From Halichoerus grypus (lineage: Eukaryota > Chordata > Mammalia > Carnivora > Phocidae): DNA of 64,000 nucleotides. Shown here one piece after another: positions 11,901 to 21,915 of this stretch (positions are counted from its first letter, which is position 1; the number at the start of each line of letters is the position of its first letter). Made by a program: the position numbers and the translations under genes. The stretch spans positions 7,078,001 through 7,142,000 of the forward strand of contig NC_135726.1 in assembly GCF_964656455.1 (NCBI RefSeq). Direction: 5' to 3'. The notes beneath the pieces are model-generated. The model had not been told where the DNA came from and did no database searches. It saw only the letters and a program-made list of their open reading frames with translations.

Positions 11901-14900
11901 TTAAAATTTCAGTTTCTTTGCAGGTATTCCCCCATGTGTTCACACATGATGATCTTTTTAAAAATCTGAACAAATTTGTAATAGTTACTTTTAGGTTCTC
12001 TGCTTATTCCAGTATGTGGGTCTATGGGTCCTTTTGGCATCTGTTGACTACTTTTTCTCTTGACCATGGCTCCCTTTCTTTATAGGATTTCAACCCTCAG
12101 TTTCCAGCTACCTTGGCAGGCCCACGTTCCATCCTCTGACCTCTCAAGCAAATAAGACTGGTTTTCTCTGTGTTCTAGTGAAACTGTGTGCTTTGAATGG
12201 GGCAGTGTTGTCAGTACAAATTATATAAATGAAGATCTCACCCAGTTTGGGCCCCTTTTAAGGATTGACTCCTCCTTTGGTCACCCTTCAGAGCCTTCAT
12301 ATAATTGTTTTTTGTTTTGTTCAGAGTTTATAATTGTTATCTGCAAGAAGGCCGGTCTGATGAGGTACTTCATCATTACTGGAATCTCCTAAAATTTCAT
12401 TTTCATTGAGTTTTACTGGGTTTAAGTACATCTGGTATTCAGATACATCACCATTTGTTGACTCCGTCTAAAAACAGGTCCACTTAATTGAGGATATTTA
12501 TACCCTTCTCACAGGATATGAGCATGACGAAACTGATTTTTTTTTTTTTTTAGTTAAAGATATTTAGAATGCTTTGGGGCACCTGGGTGGCTCACTCAGT
12601 TAAGTATCTGCCTTTGGCTCAGGTCATGATCCCAGGGTCCTGGGATCAAGCCCCGTGTCAGGCTCCCTGCTCAGCGGAGAGTCTGCTTCTCCTTCTCCCT
12701 GCCTGTGCTCTTCTTGCTGTCTCTCTCTCAAATAAGTAAAATCTTTAAAGATATTTAGAATGTTTTATCATGCCTGTATTAAAGGTGACCACTTACCCGT
12801 ATTTTATATTTTCAGGTCATTGACTTTTGATATTTAATATTTTAATTTTCTCAATTTAGATGAGTTTGGTGCTTTGGAAAGTGTGAAAGCTGCTAGTGAA
12901 CTCTATTCTCCTCTATCAGGAGAAGTAACTGAAATTAATGAAGCTCTTGCAGAAAATCCAGGACTTGTCAACAAATCTTGTTATGAAGATGGTAAGTTGT
13001 TGCTAGAAATTTTTTCAAAGGATTATTGCTGCAGTTAACATTTTAGAGTTTAAAGCAAGCTTTAGCAGATTGGAACTTCTTCTTTTTGGACTTTTTTTTT
13101 TAAGATTTTATTTATTTGACAGAGAGAGACACAGAGAGAGAGGGAACACCAGCAGGGGGAGTGGGAGAGGGAGAAGCAGGCTTCCCGCTGAGCAGGGAGC
13201 CTGATGTGGGGCTCCATCCCAGGACCCTGGGATCATGACCGGAGCCGAAGGCAGACGCTTAAAGACTGAGCCACCCAGGCGCCCCTCTTTTTGTACTTTT
13301 TGATACGAAATAGGGATGTTTTGCTTTAAAAAAGGGAAACAGATTAGCTGAATATATAAGGTTAGCTTTAAGATCTCTGTCAATAAAAGCATTGCCTTCT
13401 TTTACAGAGTTCTTAGTATTACAGGTATAGACTTTTTATGAACACTTTCAAAGTATTTACCTCTTCAGACATAAAGGTGGTAATAGAATAATGCGTATTG
13501 CATCAGTTTTGTCACATTTTCATCTTCTTAATAACCCAGTGAAGTATGGTAGCAGCAGTTTTCTCCATTTTGTACATGAATTGCAAAATTAAGATTAGCT
13601 TGTAGTTCTCTGTTGCCTGTCACCTAGCCCTTCTAACTCTAGTAGTGCTTTCTGCTCCCTCCTCCCCTTCACCTCAGCAGTTATAGTGTTGGTGTTCCTT
13701 CTGTTAAAGAAAGATATCCCTGGTCTTGTATATTTGGATCCCTCAATGTTGTTGATGGTTGTGAAACTTGAGGTTTTTTGTTTTTAATTTTTAAAAATTT
13801 AATTCTAGTATTGTTTTTTTTTTTTTTTTAAAGATTTTATTTATTTATTTGAGAGAGAGAATGAGATAGAGAGAGCATGAGAGGGGGGAGGGTCAGAGGG
13901 AGAAGCAGACTCCCTGCTGAACAGGGAGCCCGATGCGGGACTCGATCCCGGGACTCCAGGATCATGACCTGAGCCGAAGGCAGTCGCTCAACCAACTGAG
14001 CCACCCAGGCGCCCCTCTAGTATTGTTAACATATAATGTTTATATCGGTTTCAGGTGTACAATATCGTGATTCAGCAATTCTACACATTACTCATAGCTT
14101 ATCATGACAAATGTACTCTTTAATCCCCATGCCATATTTCATCTATCCTTCCACCTACCTTGCCCTGATAATTATCAGTTTGTTCTCTATACTGAAGAGT
14201 CTTCTTTTTTTTTTTCCTTTGTTTGTTTTGTTTCATAAATTCCACATATGAGGGGTTTCTGGGTGGCTCAGTCAGTTAAGTATCCAACTCTTGACCTCAG
14301 CTCAGGTCTTGACTGGGGTCGTGAGTTCAAGCCCCATGCTGGGCTCCATGCTGGGTGTGCAGCCTACTTTAAAAACTTCCACATATGATTGAAATCCTGT
14401 GTTATTTGTCTTTCTCTGACTGACTTATTTTGCTTAACATTATACTCTCTAATGCCATCCATGTTGTTGCAAATGGCAAGATTTCATATTTTTCTTAATG
14501 GCTGAGTAATAATCCATTTTATACACATATATGCACATATATATACACCACATCTTCATCCATTCATCTGTTGATGGACACTTGGGCTGCTTCCATAGTT
14601 TGGCTATTTTAAATAATGCTTCAGTAAACATAGGGGTGCATACAACCTTTTGAATTAGTTTTTGTATTCTTTGGATAAATACTCAGTAGTGCAATTACTG
14701 GATCATAGGGTAGCTCTACTTTTAAGTTTTTGGGACACCTCCATACTGTCTTCCAGTGGCTGCACCAGTTTGCATTCTCACCAACAGTGCACAAAGGTTT
14801 CTTTTTCTCCACATCCTAGTCAACATTTTTTGTTTTTTGTGTTTTTTTATTAGAGCCATTCTGACAGGTTTGAGGTTAAGAGTTCTTAATCCATTATAGT

Positions 14901-15168
14901 AGAATCTATTCTGGCTTTAATTCTTTTCAATTGTGATATGCAAGGATATTAACTGAATTCTTAAGGCTAAAATATAAAGCTCCTTGAACAAATAATGAGT
15001 GATTTATGTAAAGAATACTAGATCAATTTAAAAAGGTAATTTGGAATATGATACTTTTTTTCGGTTGCAGGTTGGCTGATCAAGATAGCACTCAGTAATC
15101 CTTCAGAACTGGATGAATTAATGAGTGAAGAAGCATATGAGAAATACATAAAATCTATTGAGGAGTGA
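2518..15168 (+). CDS. GCSH: Glycine cleavage system H protein, mitochondrial (5 exons, complete)
   Basis: Seen: five exons join in frame at 2518-2665, 6451-6530, 7745-7808, 12860-12991 and 15071-15168, all with GT-AG borders, giving 522 nt and 173 aa, the length of human GCSH. Residues 1 to about 48 are rich in Arg, Ala, Leu and Ser with almost no acidic residues, as expected for a mitochondrial transit peptide. The mature part starts near [10 protein letters not shown] and holds the lipoylation motif ESVKAAS, with Lys107 at 12886-12888. It ends [13 protein letters not shown]. Known: H protein carries the aminomethyl group on lipoyl-lysine between the P, T and L proteins of the matrix glycine cleavage system, and in mammals is also implicated in relaying lipoyl groups to other enzymes. 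The start was chosen for its good context (A at -3, G at +4), its match to the family N-terminus and the CpG island around it. The introns rule out a processed pseudogene. Confidence 0.98.
3775..3995 (+). mobile_element. MIR
   Basis: Near full length: CTGTGATCTTGGGCAGAGTC core and the GTTAGTACTTGGTAAATGTT end. Confidence 0.8.
4069..4172 (-). mobile_element. Old Can-SINE fragment
   Basis: Diverged reverse copy ending CTGAGCCAGCCAGGTGCCCC; about 100 bp remain, of the older short subfamily. Confidence 0.75.
5389..5547 (+). mobile_element. 5'-truncated L1 3' end
   Basis: Carnivore L1 3' terminus (GGGTATTGAGGAGGGCACG..GAGCACTGGGTGTTATG) with an A-rich tail. An 18-bp target duplication AAAAATATTTGGCCTCAG flanks it at 5371-5388 and 5548-5565. 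Confidence 0.85.
6451..6530 (+). CDS. GCSH: GCSH exon 2
   Basis: The acceptor is TATTTTAG|TGCG, whose first two bases complete the Val50 codon; the donor is GCACAG|GTATTG. It codes residues 50-76, the start of the mature lipoyl-domain fold ([17 protein letters not shown]). It ends in phase 0. Confidence 0.98.
6531..7744 (+). other. GCSH intron 2
   Basis: Unique-looking AT-rich sequence with a short G run near 7030. No SINE, recognisable repeat or coding segment is seen. Confidence 0.7.
7745..7808 (+). CDS. GCSH: GCSH exon 3
   Basis: The acceptor is TTTTAG|GAAGCT and the donor CAAACAAG|GTATTT. It codes residues 77-97 plus the first base of Asp98 ([20 protein letters not shown]). Confidence 0.98.
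8999..9054. repeat. TA/TG microsatellite
   Basis: Alternating TA and TG runs inside the decayed L1. Confidence 0.9.
10531..10698 (-). mobile_element. Can-SINE
   Basis: Reverse copy from TTAAGATTTTTATATATTTA to GAGCCACCTAGGCACCCC; part of the middle is missing. Confidence 0.85.
12576..12745 (+). mobile_element. Can-SINE upstream of GCSH exon 4
   Basis: Forward copy with target duplication AAAGATATTTAGAATG on both sides. It ends 114 bp before GCSH exon 4 and is inverted relative to the SINE on the other side of that exon. Confidence 0.92.
12860..12991 (+). CDS. GCSH: GCSH exon 4 (lipoyl-lysine exon)
   Basis: 132 nt, entered and left in the same phase, so skipping it would keep the reading frame. 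It contains the lipoyl acceptor Lys107 in ESVKAAS (AAA at 12886-12888) and the following [20 protein letters not shown] segment. The acceptor is ATTTAG|ATGAG and the donor GAAGATG|GTAAG. It is bracketed by SINEs in opposite orientation (12576-12745 + and 13091-13285 -). Confidence 0.98.
13091..13285 (-). mobile_element. Can-SINE downstream of GCSH exon 4
   Basis: Full reverse copy, tail to GCCACCCAGGCGCCCC, flanked by near-identical TCTTTTTGGACTTTT / TCTTTTTGTACTTTT. It begins 99 bp after the exon. Confidence 0.92.
13816..14015 (-). mobile_element. Can-SINE
   Basis: Full reverse copy; TCTAGTATTGTT is duplicated exactly at 13804-13815 and 14016-14027. It is inserted at the edge of an L1. Confidence 0.93.
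14016..14880 (-). mobile_element. L1 3' part with ORF2 remnant
   Basis: The minus strand reads a broken ORF2 C-terminus ([15 protein letters not shown] near 14770; [14 protein letters not shown] and [10 protein letters not shown] near 14500-14600) followed by 3' UTR. The two pieces are in different frames, and it is split by the old SINE at 14252. Confidence 0.85.
14252..14372 (+). mobile_element. Old short Can-SINE nested in L1
   Basis: Forward copy of the older subfamily (GTGAGTTCAAGCCCCATGCT near its centre). The target duplication TTCCACATATGA is on both sides. Confidence 0.85.
15071..15168 (+). CDS. GCSH: GCSH exon 5 (C-terminus)
   Basis: The acceptor is GGTTGCAG|GTTGGC. It codes the end of the protein ([20 protein letters not shown] and on to KSIEE) with TGA at 15166-15168. 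The 3' UTR continues to about 15.7 kb. Confidence 0.98.
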
Positions 15169-15705
15169 AAATGGAACCCCTAAATAAACTAGTATGAAAC
15201 AACTTAATCTAGCAAAGTTGTCTTAAATTAGTGGTACACAGAGATTTAAAATAGCAACTATTAGCAATACCAGTGGAGAAAGAAACTACTTGCAACAATG
15301 CTAATAGAAGAAAATACCCCTTAACTTTATAATGATTGCAGAACAACACAACATGCATCTGTTTTGCAACACCCTCTGATTTTTATGCTCCAGTTATAAT
15401 ATTCAGAATACTGAAATTATCTTTGGTTAAAAACTAGTTATAAAAATTATGTAATTCAAGGATGACATTGTTACCTTAAGCCTTAAGCTTACATCTATCC
15501 CTGGATGGGGGTCAAAATGCTTAAATAATCTTTCCATTGGAAATAACTGGCAGTAGAGAAAGGTTTGTTAGTTGTAATGTGTCAGATAAAGAACACTACT
15601 ACCTTAATTTTGCAATATACGGCACTTGCTGGTGCTATTTTTATACAATGAAGCAACAGCCTTGCAGGAAGATAGTTTAATAAAACATTCAACTTCTTCA
15701 TTATT
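15169..15705 (+). other. GCSH: GCSH 3' UTR with two poly(A) signals
   Basis: AATAAA occurs at 15183-15188, only 15 nt after the stop codon, and again at 15679-15684 followed by a T-rich stretch. The distal site gives a 3' UTR of about 0.5 kb, which fits the usual GCSH message. Use of the proximal site is possible but not shown by sequence alone. Confidence 0.7.
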
Positions 15706-17230
15706 CATGTTTTTTGTTTTAATATTTCATTTAGTGACTCTGCTAGTATTTGTGAAAATGCTAATTTTAACTTATGGAAAGTTATTTTTTTAAAAGGAAA
15801 TTTAAGCCATAACAATGAAAGGTTCCAAGAAAATGTTTCCTTTTAGTCACAAATCTGGTTTTTCTTAAAGACCTAATTGCCTGATAGCATTAAGTACCAT
15901 TTTTGGTCATCTTTAATATAATCAAAAAGAAAGCACTGACTTTGGTGGTTTTTGTTTTGTGTTGTTTTGTTTTGTTTTTTTTAATGCTGCTAGGTTAGAA
16001 GACAGAAGAGGAAAACAAGGAAAGGTAAAAGTTGGATAAGCACAACACATGGCATCCTTAAGAAAGTAAACCACATTCAGGTTTCCACTTTAATGGGAAC
16101 AGAAATGGACATAGTGAAACTTTTTATGAGCTCGCACATTGACTTAGTGAATATTCTTCACAGCTTAAGCAAATTTACAGTGCCCAGTGGTGTTTTTAAG
16201 TAGCTAAATAGCGTATTTTCTAAGCCAAGTATAATATGCTGATATTTTGAAGGGGATATTATATATACACACAAAACTGTAAATATATATAAATACACAC
16301 ATACACATAGCAAAAGCAGACAAACCTCTATCATTTTTCCCAGTTAGTGCAGGAAAAGGGATGTATTCAAATACTACCACCTTCTGACGGTGAATAAACT
16401 GCAAATATGAAGACCTAGAGGAATTAGGTAGGTAAATAACAAATCTTTCCTGCTCCTCAGGGGAAAATAACCATCCTTTAAGGGCCATGTCACTGCTGAA
16501 ACATCTTTGCACCCTTATCAAGAAAGTATCCAAAATATTTTGGATGACTGTTTCCTTGTTTGTATATAATTATTAGTCAATTTTTAGTTATTAAAAATTA
16601 ATTTACTCTGCTTTAGAAATAGAATGAGTAATAATTATATAGATTTACTCTTTTGTTTTGAAGTACTCTCATAAATTACCTTCTTTGATGATTAAAGCAA
16701 TATCCAGAACTAGGTAGGACAGATCCATAAATACCACCATTTCACAGGAAAGAAAGGTAGTGGAGAGGGTAAGACACTTAAAAATCCATGGTTAGGATTT
16801 TCACATTTCCTGGTCCATTCTTTATCAGTTCCTTAGCTAGTATTACTATAAAAATACTTATATTGGAATAGGGGTGGTAGGGAGGGAGAATGAATGTTCT
16901 AAAGGGGGGAAGCAAGCAAAAATGGCAATTCCAGAGTGAAAGGACATCAGTGATTATAATCTGAAAGAGATGGGCAGTTTTTATTCTCCCATCCTTTCCC
17001 AAATACACACACTTGCTTTGTTAGGCTCCCTCTGAGCTTTTTCAAAGAGCTGAACAGTATGGCAACTTGCTCTTTTGCTATTTAGAATACAGAACCATTT
17101 CAACCCTTGTATTGTAGTGCTGCCAAAAATAACAGGTGTTGAATGGCCTTCCAAACAGTAAATCAACAGAGAATTTAATTTCTCTGACCTCAAAATTCCT
17201 TTTGAATGGTTTTGGTCTTAATAGAGCATT

Positions 17231-17453
17231 TTTTTTTTTTTTAATTTTTTTTTTTTTTTTTTTTAAAGATTTTATTTATTTATTTGACAGAGAGAGACAC
17301 AGCGAGAGAGGGAACACAAGCAGGGGGAATGGGAGAGGGAGAAGCAGGCTTCCCGCGGAGCAGAGAGCCCGATGTGGGGCTCGATCCCAGGACGCTGGGA
17401 TCATGACCTGAGCCGAAGGCAGACGCTTAACGACTGAGCCACCCAGGCGCCCC
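17231..17453 (-). mobile_element. Can-SINE
   Basis: Full reverse copy with a long T tail; TTAATAGAGCATTTT is duplicated on both sides. Its sequence is close to the subfamily norm, so it is young. Confidence 0.93.
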
Positions 17454-17628
17454 TTAATAGAGCATTTTAATAAACGTTTTGAGTAATGCTTGCTAATAAT
17501 TAAAACTCAGGAAATGGAACAGGTTACCCTAGAGGTATTACAAAAATCTTTTTATCACCTTAAAAATTTTATCACCTCCCCAAGTTTAAAGAAGTTGACA
17601 ACATTAAGTTTTAAGAAAGAAACTAGTA

Positions 17629-17805
17629 GGGGCACCTGGGTGGCTCAGCTGGTTGAGCATCTGATTCTTGGTTTCAGCTGGGGTCATGATCTCAGGGTTC
17701 TGGGATCAGCCTGCATCAGGCTCTGACCTCAGCAGAGAGTCCGCTTGAAATTCTTCCTCTGCCCCTCCCCCTGCTTCTGTGTTCTCTCTAAAATAAATAA
17801 ATCTT
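17629..17805 (+). mobile_element. Can-SINE
   Basis: Forward copy starting GGGGCACCTGGGTGGCTCAG. Its A-rich tail is the insertion point of the next SINE. Confidence 0.88.
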
Positions 17806-18009
17806 GGGGCGCCTGGGTGGCTCAGTCGTTAAGCATCTGCCTTTGGCTCAAGTCATGATCCCAGGGTCCTGGGATTGAGCCCCGCATCGGGCTCCCTGCT
17901 CCGCGGGAAGCCTGCTTCTCCTTCTCCCACTCCCCCTGCTTGTGTTCCCTCTCTCGCTATATCTCTCTGTCAGATAAATAAAATCTTTTTAAAAAAAATC
18001 TTTTTTAAA
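17806..18009 (+). mobile_element. Can-SINE inserted in the tail of another
   Basis: A young forward copy starting GGGGCGCCTGGGTGGCTCAG directly abuts the AATAAATAAATCTT tail of the preceding SINE, making a head-to-tail tandem. Confidence 0.9.
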
Positions 18010-19232
18010 AATTATGCTAACTGTAACTGTCCTTATTACTGCTTAACAATCACTATTCTTTCAGACCCAATCACACATATGCTTTCCTCAGAAAGGGCCC
18101 TCACTTTACAAGGAGATTAAATTCTTTCTTCCCTGCAAATGGCTTTACTACTCACTATTTATCCCCATCAGTATTTTCCCTTTCTAGGCCAGATTTAGGT
18201 TCACAGAAAAGTTAAATAGAAAATACAGTTTTCATATATCTCTTGCCTCCATCTTTCTGTTTTTGAAACATTCCTTGGCCAATTCTAGGACCTTATTCTA
18301 CTAGAGCTTCTGATACCTTGATTCAGTCTATAATTACAAAAACAGTTGTCCCTTAATGTTTCTGCTCAGTCATGCTATCAGGTTTTTACCTGCTAAACCT
18401 CAAAGTGATTACCACTAGCCCATTTAAAAGCAAAGTGTGCAGGCACAGTTACTGTAAAGGAAATTACTTACCATCTTCCAACTTTCCACATGTGCTTAAT
18501 GAGAATATGCTTACAGTCAAGTTTAATTAAGAGTCATTTAGTAAAATACTTCGTTAAAATTTTTGGTATACTTCCCAGAATCAGAAAGTAGCTTTAATGA
18601 GTGGGTAACAAAGCCTTCTGCTAGTCAGGTGATTTCAAATTTTTGTTAACTGATTTCTCTGTGGAAAGGAGTTCTTAAAAACTTGAGAAACTGCTATAAC
18701 AAAACCTCTTCCATATGCATCTTCATATGAACAAGGTATCTCAGATTATATATGTTTAAAAAATGAATAAAATTGGGGCTGAATCTCATTCTAGCAATAT
18801 GTGACATTTATCCAGATACAAGAATTGCAGAGGGGAGGAACAGTGCCACCCATTTCATTCCGATACACTTCCAGCAACATTAATATTTATCAACACATTT
18901 AATACATTCCTACTATTTGTCAACTGAGTAGGGATAAAGACAATTCTCGATCTGGAAAAACAATGGACTGTTTTTGCCTTATGGTGTTTAAGTTTCACTT
19001 TCAAATTATTATTTTTTTTGCACATCAGATTGACAAGACTACTCAGTTAAGTCTTGACCATTTGACCATAAATATGTTAGAATAAAGTTCTGTGTAGGAA
19101 GCAGAATAAGAATACAATTACGAATTTAAGAAGAAAAAAAAATTTTCTATCAATTAGTTTATATTTTTAAATAGATGTTGATGGGTATCAAACTGTTACT
19201 AGATTTCTTTCGGTACCTTTCAAAGAGGGCTG

Positions 19233-19432
19233 TAACATTTTTATTTTTAAGATTTTACTTATTGGAGAGGGAGAGCGCAGGAGTGGGGGAAGGGGCAGAG
19301 GGAGAGAATATCCAGACAGACTCCCCAATGAGCGCAGAGCCTGATGCAGGGCTCAGTCTCCCAACCCATGAGATCAGGACCTGAGCCAAGCAGAGACTGG
19401 GACACTTAACTGCCTAAGCCACCCAGGCGCCC
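19233..19432 (-). mobile_element. Can-SINE
   Basis: Diverged reverse copy ending AAGCCACCCAGGCGCCC; flanks GGCTGTAACATTTTT and GGGTGTGACATTTTT are the aged duplication. Confidence 0.85.
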
Positions 19433-19520
19433 TGGGGTGTGACATTTTTAAATGCCAACATTTATGATACTTTGCTACCATTTAAATTTATGAACGTTTT
19501 ACGTTTTAAAAATGTGCAAT

Positions 19521-19740
19521 GGGGCGCCTGGGTGGCTCAGTCGTTAAGCGTCTGCCTTCGGCTCAGGTCATGATCCCAGCGTCCTGGGATCGAGCCCCGC
19601 ATCGGGCTCCCTGCTCCGCGGGAAGCCTGCTTCTCCCTCTCCCACTCCCCCTGCTTGTGTTCCTTCTCTCGCTGTGTCTCTCTCTGTCAAATAAATAAAT
19701 AAAATCTTTAAAAAAAAAAAAAAAATAAAAAAATAAAAAA
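19521..19740 (+). mobile_element. Can-SINE, young
   Basis: Near-consensus forward copy with a long A-rich tail; AAAAATGTGCAATG is duplicated exactly before and after. With the reverse copy 90 bp upstream it makes an inverted pair. Confidence 0.95.
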
Positions 19741-20076
19741 ATAAAAATGTGCAATGAAGTAATGCGTTTTTGTACAATTGTTTTTACAAGTATGCAGGCA
19801 TACCATTTCTTCCCGGTTGTGAGATACAAGATCCAAATATGCATATTTTAGGTAAAGAAATTACACCTAAAATAGTAATATCTAAAAAAGTACTTTGTTC
19901 TAACATCCCAGTATAATGTTACACAATAGTCTTTCCGTAGACTTTCCAGGTATTCTAATTACTACTGTGGGTTCTGTTTAAAAAAAAAAAGGCAGTAATA
20001 CATAGCTATCTTTCCAAATGCCTCCTTATCACAGTGCTATAAAAGACATTCTAATGCTTTCATACAACAGAATTAT

Positions 20077-20102
20077 TCACACACACACACAACAACAACA
20101 AC
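20077..20102. repeat. CA/CAA simple repeat
   Basis: A short (CA)n run followed by (CAA)n at the upstream edge of the C16orf46 island. Confidence 0.9.
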
Positions 20103-20759
20103 TAGAAAGCAGGCCGGCTTTAGAATCAGATGTGAGTTGGGTCCAGGCTCTACCACTGAATAACCTGGCCTGGGCCATAGGTTCCCCCCCCCGAGGACCA
20201 AAGGAGGGGAGGAGTGCGTAGCTTTGCCCGGTTCGTCGTCTGACTTAAGGGCGTGAGGCTCCTTCCCTTCAGGGTTGTACCGCAGCGACACAAGTTCAAC
20301 GAGCGCGACGTGGTGTCGCCAGCGGATGCAAACTAGTACTGCCCCGTCAAGCAAGCGGGGCCCGAAAGTTAAAGAGCAGATTCCACTAGGAAGTTTCTGG
20401 CCACAGTCGCTCTCCTGGAGGAGGGGCAGTTTGGGAACAGCTGGCAACGCTGGGGACCTTCCTGGTTGCCGGGCATCTAGAGGCTGAGGCCACGGATGCT
20501 GCTAAGCATCCTACAACGCGCAGAGCAGCCCCCCTCCCTCAGCCCCATCCGGCCCGACGGCAACAGTGCCGGGCGTGCGGTCCTGGGTTTCTGAGGGGAA
20601 GCCGGTCCTACGGCCCTCTCTAACTCCACCGTCCGCGGGGCATCCGGCCGCTGCGTCCCCCTCCCTGACCCGCGCTTCGTCTTACACCTTACCTCAAACG
20701 CGTCCTCAGGCGCTCACAGCCGGCCGCCGCTCCTCAGGCGCGGTTGCGGGGGGGGAAGG

Positions 20760-20773
20760 TGCGCAGCTGCGCA
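20760..20773. promoter_or_regulatory. NRF1-type palindrome
   Basis: TGCGCAGCTGCGCA is a perfect 14-bp palindrome and matches the GCGCA half-sites recognised by NRF1. NRF1 sites are common in CpG-island promoters. Binding is inferred. Confidence 0.5.
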
Positions 20774-20902
20774 GGGCCTGCTGGGAGCACGTGCCCTCAG
20801 CCGTCAGCCAGAGGCACCTCCCGCGCTCAAGCTTTGTTACGCCAGGCGGCCTCTGCATCACTTCCGCGACAACCCCCCGCGGGCCCCGCCCCCAGCGCGT
20901 CC

Positions 20903-20917
20903 GTAACCCAGGGCAAC
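20903..20917 (+). promoter_or_regulatory. RFX-type X-box
   Basis: GTAACC CAG GGCAAC fits the X-box consensus GTNRCC-N(0-3)-RGYAAC at every position. X-boxes are bound by RFX factors and typify promoters of ciliary genes. It lies inside the putative C16orf46 promoter island. Confidence 0.6.
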
Positions 20918-21915
20918 TGTCGCGCTCGCCTGCTGGCGGGGACTTAACTGTCCCGGGGACTTCCATCCCGTGGGGCCCACAGAAGGGTGTGAGCGGCCGC
21001 GGCCGCTTCCCCGCCTACGGGGCAAGGCCCCAGACCACTCCACAGGCGGCAGAGCGACAGGCCCTGCCCGGTTCTAAAGGAAGCTGCCCTCCGCGGCGGG
21101 GAGCCAAAAGCGAGAGGTAGTGTGGGCCGGGGCTGGAATAAGAGTGGGCGGGTCCTGGGAGGAGCGGCGAGGAATGGGTGGGGCAGTGGGAGGAGCTGTT
21201 GAAAGGGCGGAGCCTTGTGAGGGAGGAGCCAAAGGAGGAAGGGGAGGGGCTCGTGGGCAAGTGGGGACGTTTTGCTGGAGAGGACAGCTCTTGAAAGAAG
21301 GGTAGGCATCTTTTGTAGCACGGCAGGAACTGCTGGATAAAGAGGAGGAAGAAGGATCTTGGAAGAAGGGAAGGAGCCGGGGGGAAGGGGAGGGGCTATT
21401 CTAGGAAAGGGAAGAGCCAGGTGTGAAAGGCCGGGGCTTTAGGAGCAACAGGTGGAGTGTGTGTCTTTGATGACTTGTGCTTTCATGTAGACTTGTAAGC
21501 TGTGTGACAGCTGAGAAGACACGCGTGGCTTTACTATTTTATTACCAGAGCTAGGCATCTAATAGGCACTTAGTGAGTGAATGGGTGTGAGTGGAAAGAG
21601 CGGAAGGGTTGGAGACTGGGACTGCAGTAATAAAGGTATGATCCGGAGGGATGGTTGTATAAACCACGCCCTTAGGATTCCTTCTATGGGTCTTCAAAGC
21701 TGCTGTGCTCTGTGGGCACGTAATAAGCATAAGGCACAGATAATTAACTTGGAGAGATAAGATTTATACTCCTGAAAATGTGAACAAACTGTGCAAGCTG
21801 AGTGGCGCATGTGCTTAACTTTGAGGCGAAGATTCAACTCCCTGCCGAGTTGTGTTCCAAAATTGTAAATTAGATTGAAGTCTTCATATCATTTTCCTTT
21901 AGAAACTATATTACC

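Larger units (their letters stand above)
8590..12560 (-). mobile_element. Long decayed antisense L1 in GCSH intron 3
   Basis: Patches read on the minus strand resemble L1 ORF2 and its 3' part (for example the VQPLWE..FLTKLNI segment near 9060-9130 and the reverse-transcriptase region near 9880-10130). Stops and indels are frequent, so it is an old L1M-type fossil. SINEs at 10531 and 12576 lie in or beside it. Outer borders are approximate. Confidence 0.65.
15706..20229. other. GCSH-C16orf46 spacer
   Basis: No gene seen. Five SINEs occur in two clusters (17231-18009 and 19233-19740). 15710-17230 and 18010-19230 look unique and AT-rich, with an AT/CA-rich patch near 16258-16310. Confidence 0.75.
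20230..21310 (+). promoter_or_regulatory. CpG island, probable C16orf46 promoter
   Basis: A ~1 kb GC- and CpG-rich block 4.5 kb downstream of GCSH and 5 kb upstream of the first C16orf46 coding exon, where a C16orf46 start is expected from synteny. It contains a palindromic NRF1-type site (20760-20773), a CACGTG E-box (20788-20793) and a consensus RFX X-box (20903-20917). Open frames through the block on both strands are GC-driven and match no protein I know. The first exon and its donor cannot be fixed by eye. Confidence 0.65.

Noticed and set aside
14449..14812. Minus-strand frames resembling a reverse-transcriptase C-terminus
   Set aside because: L1 ORF2 remnant broken into two frames; a mobile-element fossil, not a gene.
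17136..17411. Recurrent 60-110-codon frames containing a [13 protein letters not shown] peptide at many places
   Set aside because: All are translations of Can-SINE copies and recur wherever a SINE occurs.
19521..19600. tRNA-like head of the SINEs
   Set aside because: The heads derive from tRNA-Lys but are diverged and followed by SINE body and tail; no functional tRNA gene is seen in the window.
20073..21321. Several 60-184-codon frames on both strands in the 20-21 kb GC-rich block
   Set aside because: Stop codons are rare in CpG-rich sequence. The frames are low complexity, overlap on both strands and resemble nothing known.
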